Positions 47,091 through 56,600 of a DNA stretch of 64,000 bases are shown piece by piece. This stretch comes from Monodelphis domestica (taxonomy: Eukaryota; Chordata; Mammalia; Didelphimorphia; Didelphidae): the NCBI RefSeq assembly GCF_027887165.1, contig NC_077234.1:189139319-189203318 (forward strand), read 5' to 3'. Each line of letters begins with the position of its first letter. Position 1 is the first letter of the stretch. Below the pieces are notes generated by a model. That model ran no database searches. It was not told the origin of the DNA and saw only the letters and a list, made by a program, of their open reading frames with translations. Both the position numbers and the translations under genes were made by a program.

Positions 47091-47604
47091 TTGCCAGTCA
47101 TCACATGATCTGTGACTAAAATTGAAGTTTCTTGGCTCCTAGTCTTCTTTCCGTTTCACCACACCTGAAATTCTTCTGAAAATCCCTGTTTTAATATAGA
47201 TAATTTTCTTTATTAAGGAAGTTACAAATTTACTCCATAAACTTGTTTACCATGTTGAATTCCACTCAAAAACTTTCTGCAATTTCCCAAACCTAATCAA
47301 GAGCCTACAATGATAGTAATGACAGTGTAGCCAACTATTGTAATTAAAATCCTCAGTCAGAAGGGCTGCTTGGTCACTACATTATATGAAAACCAATCCA
47401 AGCCCCTACCCTAAAACTTTATTTGATATTACCTTCATTAATTTTAATCCCAAGTCTAAAATATAAATGCTTTTTAATTAAAACAATGGCTAAATTATGT
47501 GGTAGAAAATGGCATGTTACTCAAGAACCAATCTAATCTTATAAACTTTTTTTTTTTTAAAGGCTACTTTTACCTACAATTATAAGTAATAGAACATTGG
47601 AACT

Positions 47605-47822
47605 GGGGGCAACTGGGTAGCTCAGTGGATTGAGAGTCAGGCCTAGAGATGGGAGGTCCCAGGTTCAAATCTGACCACAGACACTTCCCAGCTGTGTGAC
47701 CCTGGGCAAGTCACTTAACCCCCATTGCCTAGCCCTACCACTCTTCTGCCTTGGAGCCAATACACAGTATTAACTCCAAGACAGAAGGTAAGGGTTTAGA
47801 AAAAGAAGAAGAAGAAAAAAAA
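47605..47822 (+). mobile_element. CORE-SINE with 14-bp target duplication
   Basis: A near full-length young copy, from gggggcaactgggtagctca to a GAA-rich/poly(A) tail. AGAACATTGGAACT occurs at 47591-47604 and 47823-47836. Confidence 0.95.
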
Positions 47823-47836
47823 AGAACATTGGAACT

Positions 47837-50308
47837 AAAGAACCTTTCCAATCCCCTAACTGTACAGCTTAAGAAATATCAACTTCCCTATAATCATATA
47901 GTGAGAGTTGGATCCCAAATAACTATAACATGATTTCTCAAATTATGAAAATTACTTTAATACTTGCTGCTTCCAAAAGAAAGAAGTTCACTGAATTTTA
48001 AAATTTATCTGAGCAATCTGAATTATTCGTTACCTGTTTTAAAAAATTATCCTTGTTCTAAAAATCACCTAATGTGGTCTTCATCAGATCCATAATTTCA
48101 TTCAATATGTATTAGTAAAAAGAAGAAATTTCTAAAAAGATTATTTATAAATAAGTGTACAAAATGGTGAGTAGTTTCTATTCCATTTAAAATAAGGTTT
48201 TAATGAGAGGACAATATAAAATGATCAATGTTACAAAGAAATTTAATATAATGCTGTGTGCTTCTATACAGTTCAATTTTTCTTTATATTGGAGCAGTCT
48301 CAAAATTCCTTCCAAAAATATGTGACAAATAACCTTTGGTACAATGTCTCAAGTCATTTTTTACTTTAGACCAAGTATAGGGGGAATCAGAATGGGAAAA
48401 CAGAATGATACAGATAACCATTCTTTGCCAGTCTTTAAAAAAATTTTGTCACAATCAGAATGGTAATGACATTTTTCAATAAAGACTGACCTTTATTATG
48501 CAGAGCTTTAAAGGCTTTTGATATTCACCAAAAAAAAAGCCAATTCAAAGGTGTTTCTTAGTGCCTTAAATTTAGTGAGGGATGATAGATCAAAGTTTAG
48601 TCTAGGATTTTGAAAAATGCCATCAATCATTTTTTAAAAACCCTTCTTTCTATACTACCATATCACACAATACTAATTTAAACAAAGAAACCATATCAGA
48701 GCATTCCACTTCTAAGTGAAATCACTATTCCCTATATTTTCCTAATCAACTTGAAGAATGTACAATAGTTTTTAATTAAAATTGTTAAAGTAAACTTTTC
48801 CTTTGAAACTTGGCTAAGGTGTTCTCATTAAAATAATCATCCATCATGTATAGTAAGATCCTCCTCTGCTACCATTAAATTCTTCCCAAAAAATTTATTC
48901 TTGAACAGATAAATATGCAAGACATCTAATTTCTAATTACCCCAAGAAATATGATTTATTCACTGCTTTACAGTGAAAACTGAGCTGGCTAACTGAACTG
49001 TGACACTGATTTAAAAAAAAGAAAAAATAGAGGGTAGATGGTATATACTTATTGTTGGCATAAACTTATCTCAATTGCCACATAAATGTGTCATTTTTCA
49101 TGTAGAATCACCCTGTAATCTCCCCAAACACACTCACTTTCCGTTTTATTTACTATCTGGATATACCTTTAGTACTTCCACATATTTTTGATTTGCATCT
49201 GACCAGGGGTTAGGGGAAAATTACATTGATTACGGTCCTAAAATCCCATGGCCAACTAGTTTTCTCACCTTTTTAACTTCCCTCCCTGGTTTTGACAGTG
49301 CTAGAATAGCTAAAGGAACATCTAACTATAGAAGAATTTTTAAATTAGCTATATGGTTGATGTTACTTTTATTTGACAAAATTCATCAAGAACAGATAGT
49401 AAAGTAACATAGTATTAAGTAACTAGAAGCAATGAACATGGTACAAAGCTATTTTTTTTAAATGTGCAATATATCTCAACTGCAAGGAAAAAAAAAATCC
49501 AAGTTCTATTGAAAGAACCAGGCTATAGATTCTGAGGTAGTAGAAACTGATGACAGGAAAGTAAAGCCCAACATTCACAAAATGCTAAGGAACAAGCCAA
49601 CTGACCTATTAAAAAAATATAAGAAAATAAATTCCTGCCTGTTATAACAACACAGAAAGCTACAAATGATTGGAAGAGGGAAGTCATTCCATTAAAAACT
49701 GACTCAACACTACACATGGAGGTTAAAATCTTGGAACCTCAGAAGAGCACTTTGGGTAAGCCACTGCTCTCTTCATAGCTCCACCCAATTATAAATGGGT
49801 TGGTCTCCATGTACTTTTTGTGTCCCCCTCAAAAAAAGGCACACCAGTAGTTAAGATATCATAGCAAGTATATTTAAAATCTAAAAAAGATCCAAGTTAT
49901 GGTCCCTTTACTTTTAAAACATACGGTACATCAATGCAGGAAGTAAAATATCTTAAAATCAATTTAACAGAATCAAACTGCATATGTCATATTCTTTCAA
50001 CAACCAAAGAAGGGATATTGCTTTAACAATACTTATTTCATGTTAATTTTTAATACAAATCTCTGTCAGGAGTACATAAACACAAGTACACCTGAAATAG
50101 ACCAGTGTTTAAACTTTTATTTCACACCATGCAATGTCAATTTTAACACATTAAAAAATGACAACAGCTATAAGCTGCAATTTTACATTTATACATTGGA
50201 AATGTCCATTTTCAAAAGCTGAACATAATCACCATATTGTTGAGAACAGCTAAGCCTCAATTTAACTGTTTACAAAGATAAAAGTTTACTATGAAAAAAG
50301 CAGTGATT
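47837..50308 (-). other. RANBP2 3' UTR and downstream flank
   Basis: AT-rich sequence follows the RANBP2 stop. On the minus strand AATAAA hexamers occur at 50116-50121, 49368-49373 and 49145-49150; the first would give a 3' UTR of about 200 nt. I cannot tell which site is used. No repeat family or other gene was recognised here. Confidence 0.35.
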
Positions 50309-50614
50309 TTATATTTGTCCACACTCTGTGATCATAATTCTTTTGCTCACCAACCCTTTAGGAGAACCAAATGATTCAATCTTTTTCACAGTATCCATGC
50401 CATCTTTAACAAACCCAAATACTACGTGCTTAAAGTCCAAATGTTCTGCTTTCTTCAGAAGGATAAAAAATTGAGAATTATTGGTGTCCCGACCACGATT
50501 AGCCATTGACAATAAACCAGGACCAGTATGTCTCACTGTAAAGTTTTCATCTTCAAATGTGTTCCCATAAATGGACCGTCCTCCTGTTCCATCATGTTTG
50601 GTGATATCTCCTCC
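50309..50614 (-). CDS. RANBP2: RANBP2 exon 29: end of cyclophilin domain and stop
   Basis: The acceptor is ctctttag. The frame runs [60 protein letters not shown] and ends MITECGQI before a TAA at 50309-50311. The position equal to cyclophilin A Trp121 is His (AEHLDFKH), as in human RANBP2. The position equal to Phe113 is Phe here (SQFF), whereas I recall Val in human. The exon continues as 3' UTR to the left. Confidence 0.97.
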   Translation of the reverse strand, partial: GGDITKHDGTGGRSIYGNTFEDENFTVRHTGPGLLSMANRGRDTNNSQFFILLKKAEHLDFKHVVFGFVKDGMDTVKKIESFGSPKGLVSKRIMITECGQI

Positions 50615-53600
50615 CTAAAGAGATTACAATTAAAATAAATTCTGAACACAATGATTTCAACAAAATTTAAAACTTAAAAAGTTAATTTCTTCAGTAATAA
50701 TCAGAAAGTATCAATTTCACTAGGACAATTCATTTTTGAATAAAGGTAAAAGCCTCAAGGGATTAACAATATTACATTAATCCACAAACAAGAATTAAAA
50801 CATAGATTATTTAAAAGCTCATTTAGAAAAGAAAGTTCAAAGGAATTTCAGAATCCAATTCTTCACTTTTATAGATGAAGAAACTAAAGAGAAAGAACTC
50901 TAAGGGACTTGCCTAAGGTCAAAACAGACAAGTGTCATGGTTAGAATTTGGCACAAGTATTCTGACTTCCCACAGCAAAGAAAGTCAAGTACAGAAAGAA
51001 TCAAAAGATAATAGAAGTGAACCTCCATATCACTCCTTCATTTTACAGATCAACAAAGTAATGCTCAAAAGTCTTTGGTAACTTTCCAGGATCATCCAGA
51101 ATTTTACCTGAGCTTCTCTAATTCCATTTCTAGTACTTCTCAAGCTGTGCCCAAATGCCTTGTCTAATAAAATGATAAAAACTACATTTACAAAGACCTT
51201 TTGGCAGCAAAGTAGATATACAGAAACTAGAAAGTGGGAGACCAGCTAGAAAGTTACTCTGATAGCTCAGTTATCAAATAACAAACACATCACAAAATGT
51301 TATCAAACTATCTCACAACGAATGTGTATTTAAATGTCTCAGTTGAGTGTCTACATTTAGTAAAGATTTTTGTTGGTTTTTTTAATCCAGTAAAATTTAA
51401 AAACCTAAAAAATTAATAGAATAAGAATAAATATACTAAATTCCACCCAAATGACTACAAAAGATTTAGTGAATTAAAGAAAATTTGGGGAAAAAAATTT
51501 TTAAACACTAAGAATAAGGGCAGTAAGGGATAGGCAACGGGGTAAAGTGACTTGCCCAAGGTCACCCAGCTAAGAAGTGTCTGGGGTCATATTTGAACCC
51601 AGATCCTCCGGACTCCAGGCCTAGCTCTTTATCTACTGAGCCATCTAATTGGTCCTGAAATAATTCATTTTTTAACAAATTTATCTAGGAAAATTAGTTG
51701 GCAACCTGATAGAAAAGGAATTCACAGCTTATACTATACAATCCTACAAAGAAGACTACAAGAACATGGAGGAACTGAAGAAGTAAAATAACTCTCTGAA
51801 CAATTCCTAACTAAAAAACATTGTCTACTAAGATTGTTCTCTACAATAAGAGCCTAGGTTCATACTTACTTGGCAAATGAAATCTGGAATTACACGGTGA
51901 AAAACTGAGTTCTTGAAACCAAAGCCCCTTTCTCCGGTGCACAATGCCCTGAAGTTCTCAGCAGTCAGAGGCACAATATTTGAGAATAATTCAATTGTTA
52001 TACGTCCTAGATGTTCATCATCAGCAAATATTTCAAAAAATACTACGGGATTTGTTTCCATCGACAATTCTGCTACAAGTGATACTTGTTCCTTCTGCAG
52101 TTTTGATAAGTTATGCTGACATTCTTCAAATCTCTTCTTAAAATTATCAGACATCTCTTTAGTTTTAAATCTGACTGCAAGCTGTTCAACTTTTGCTTCT
52201 CCATCTATAAACCCAAAAGAATCCCATTTAATAGCATTGAATCTCATGAACAAATTCTATGTCATATGCAAACTTTGAATTCAAAAGAGTTCTAAGGTTA
52301 CTGAAACTCACCTGCATAGTCTGTAGCAGTCCAAACTAAAGCATTATTTGAAACATTTAAGGATTTTAATTCCATTGCTTTGGTAATAACATGATTTGCA
52401 CACACTTTAAAGACTTGGTCTCTTCTCATGAGTATTCGATAATAGTTCTTCATTGTATGGAAAAGGATCTTTATTTCTCCAACTCCCCGTTCTTTCCACT
52501 GAACAATGTCTCTGTCCCACCTATAAAGTTTGGCTCTTTCTTTAAACAAAATTTCTTCATCTTCTTCTCCAGATTTCACTTCCACCTAAAACAAAAGATT
52601 ATTAAAGACTATTTTTCTACAACTGTGGCATTATAGCCAATTTGACTGATAGGTTGAGCCCCAGTTCCAATATTATATCCATTAGCATTCCTGAACCACA
52701 ATCTCATTAACAGTGTGACATGCATTAGCTTTACCTCCTAGAGAGGGCTGTGGGTAGAACATGGAACACGTGACTAGTAGCTATCATGCTGATCTTAGCC
52801 TCAATTATAACTACTACAAACCAAAGTGATACATACCACGAATTCCAAGTGACCATTGAAATTCTTTAAGATTTGTTTTAAACTGCATACAGACACATGC
52901 AAAATTTTCTGTACCAGTATTTACCATAACAGTATTTTAGTAGTACCATTTAATATTAGCAGTATATCATTTGACTAAACCACTAAACCACAATCTCCAC
53001 ACACCTTTTGCATATCTTTTTCTTTTAGAAATTAAAAACATCCCTTTTCAAGAATCCATATCCACTGTTGCTTTCAATATATACGTAATTTTTAAATGTA
53101 TCGCTTATTAATGTGGAAGATCAGCTTATGGCTGAAATTGACAAAGCTGAATTTGTTGATAAAACAACATTTTCTTACATGTTAGAGAATAGAAACTTTA
53201 TACATTTTCAAGTTTTTATGTTGTCAAACAGCTGTCTTGTAAATAAGGGAATGTGTTGGCCAAGTTATAGCATGAGTGCTAGGGTGGCACAGAGGGTGCT
53301 GCTCTGTTCCCTGTCTTCATAGGTCCTTAAGGCATTTTTGCATGCCCCTCTGTCTAGCCCCCCCCAATGTGAGGACTTCCTCCCTCCACTGTTTGGGGTA
53401 ATGCAGGGGGCTCACAGACAGCTTGAAATTGCAATTTGGGCATGCGATCTTGAAAACATTTGCCAATGCTGACCTAGGGTGTTACTCAGGAAATAATCAA
53501 TCCTTCTTAGTACTATTCTAGCTATTTCATTTCATATATAACATCTAATAAGCAATTTCTATAGGTAAACATGTGGTATAAGCCAGTGATGGTGAACCTT

Positions 53601-56600
53601 TAGATAACACATGCAAAGTCCAACGCTGCCTTAGAACCAAAGTAACACCCCCACCCCAACCCCAGAAAGGGGAGGGGCCAGAGGGCTCCACTCAAGGGAG
53701 GAAAGTAAGTCCTTCCATTGGGCTGCTAGGCTGAGGGGAAGGGAGGCATGGTGGAGAGGAGGGAAGGGAGCGGCTCAGTAGGAGTCCCTCTGCCTTTCTA
53801 GTAACTAAATCTGGCAGATGATGATGGTGTGTGTGCCCACAGAGAGGTCTCCCTGTGCCATCTTTGGCACATGTGCCATAGGTTCACCATCACTGGTATA
53901 GGGGATCATTTGGACTTCATCAAAGCATGAAAAAATATTCTGAGAAAACTAAAATTTTTATTTTTAGTAATTTTTCTTGAATCAAATGAATGTAAAATTA
54001 ATTCTTCCAGAGTTTTAGATTTTGAAATGATGTAAATCATTTTTCAGCAAATAAAAAGTGATAATTTATTTTTAGATGTAACCAATAGGAAAACAGAAAA
54101 AAACTTAAATGAATGTCATTGGGCTGATATTCAACAACTAAAGAGACAATAGAAGATAGGCCATTTAATCTCTCTAAAAATCAATTGCCTCATGTTGTGT
54201 CAAATAACTATAATTTTTATATTGCCAACATCATATGAGAATTGAATTGAAATAAAGAGCTTTGTGAAATTTAAATGCTAAAAAAACATATCATTATAGC
54301 TACAGACATCTTGTTAATCAATAACTAATTACCTCTGGTAAAGATACAATCGGTTCAAAATGTATATCTTCATTATGTACAACTTCTTCATCACTACCTT
54401 CTTCATCTTCGCCACCTTTACTGACTGTTTGCATCCCAAACACAGTTGCTCCAGTATTTGCCCACTGGAAATTTTTATCTAAGAAATATATTTTGAAAGG
54501 TTACTGAGTCATAAATTCTGAATTTTCTGCCAATAACATTTATATGGAAATTAAGCCATTTTCAGAAGTTAACTAATGTCTAATGCACAATACTCCTTAT
54601 GTTTACTAGACTACTGAGATTTAAAATTCTTATTACTAAAAGCAATGTTAATCCAGTCAGCAGAAAATCCTTGAACTTATAGTGTGTCCAATTCTGTAAG
54701 AAGAAATAACACTACATGGTCAACATCATATAATCCTTACTTTGCTACAGGAAAATCAATGCTGATACTAAATAAACCTGCAATTATTGTCATCCCTCCC
54801 CAAAATAAAGACAGAGAACAGATCAACAAAATCATAACTGGAAAGAAAATAACCACTATTTTAATATAATATAGTTCATTATAACACATTACAATCATTA
54901 ATTGTGATTCTAGACCTCCAATACTTCTGAGGCTCCTTAAAAACAAAGCAAATCTGAAGACAATCAAAAATGAAATTGGTTGCCTTGAGCCAAATGCTGC
55001 CTTACCTTTTGAACCAAAAGCAAAATCCCCAGAATTACCGGAAGCCAAATCTGCAAATGATAATCCTGTACTAGTACCAAATCCAAATGATAATGTTCTG
55101 CTTTCCACTTCTAAATAAAAAGTAAAATAAAAAAGAATTAAAATATTTGATTTAAGATTTATGACCATTATAATTTCTTTATCCAAGAAAAATGGATGGA
55201 AGATTCCAGCAATTTCCAACTTCTAAGAGCTATATAGTATCAACAAGACAAGAAGAGGATTTTTTTTAATAGAAGTAAAAAGTAATTAGGCACCTACTTT
55301 CATATAGCACTGTTCCAAATACCATCAAGAAGTAATAGAAGAGGGGGAAGCTAAGTGGTTCAGTGGATTGAGAGCCAGGCCTAGAGCTGGGTAGTCCTGA
55401 GTTCAAATCTGTTCTCAGATAACTTCCCAGCTGTGTGACCCTGGACAAGTCACTTAACCCCTATTGCCTAGACCTTACTGCTCTTCTGCCTTAGAACCAA
55501 GTATTGATGATAAAAAAAAAAAAGAAGAAGTCAAAAAGAAATGGTTTCTGTTCTTTCTCACTGGTTGAGGGAATTGAAAAAAACAGTGAATGAAAAAAAT
55601 TAATGTGAGGTGTGGAAAGGTAGGTTGGTGCCAGATGTGAAGAGCCGGAATAAACTAAAGGTTCTTGACCAAAAAAGTAACATGACACCTTGGGAAATCG
55701 TTTTAGCATTTATGTGGAGAAACCAGAAGCAAGGGGTCTGATTAGAATGTTAATAATGCAATAGTTCAGATGAGAGGTGATGAAGGCCTAAATGTGAGTG
55801 GTAACCCTCTTGAGAAAAGAAAATGGATTCAAGAGATGTTGTAGAGATCCAATGGTCAAGATTTATCAACTGAATGAATACTTGAAATGGTAAAGGGAAG
55901 GGTTATGGACACTGTGGTCCACTTTGCAACGAAGACTCTATGATCTCAAAAGACAGACCATAGGATCATAGATTTAAAGCTGAAAGCATATTTGGACAAA
56001 ACTACCCAAGATTAAGTAAGTTGCCCAAAATCATATAGAAAGTAAGTGCTGAATGTAGGATTTAAATTCAGGACTTCTCTGAACTCTAGAGTTAGTATTC
56101 CCTTTCCACTATACCATCCTGCCTCACATTCAAGAATTTTTGTTTATTATTACATTAATGGAGTCACCAAAATAAGCACAATACTAAATTTAGAAAATCA
56201 TTTTCTGGTTACTGTTAGTTTTTTTTTTTAAACCCTTACCTTCTGTCTTGGAGTCAATACTGTGTATTGGCTCCAAGGCAGAAGAGTGGTATGGGCTAGG
56301 CAATGGGGGTCAAGTGACTGTTACTGTTATTTTAAACCTTCTCCACAATTTAGATGTTAGAGCAACTTTACACCTTATTAGAAAAAAAAGAGAGCTCTTC
56401 TTAAATATATGAGCATAATGGAAAGTCACTCAGTAAACATTTTCCTAAAAAAGTATTCGTCCACAGGTAAAAGCCAGCAGATTTTTATTTTACCTTGGCT
56501 TGTGGAATCTGCCTCATTTTCTTTTTTATTAGATAAGTCTACAGGTTTGTCATTAACCCCAGATGAATTGTGGGCTTCATCAGAAGACTCAGTAGTAGAG

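Larger units (their letters stand above)
52586..54332. other. RANBP2 intron 26
   Basis: Contains two hAT-like MITE copies (53268-53472, 53584-53895). The rest is unassigned AT-rich sequence. Confidence 0.6.
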
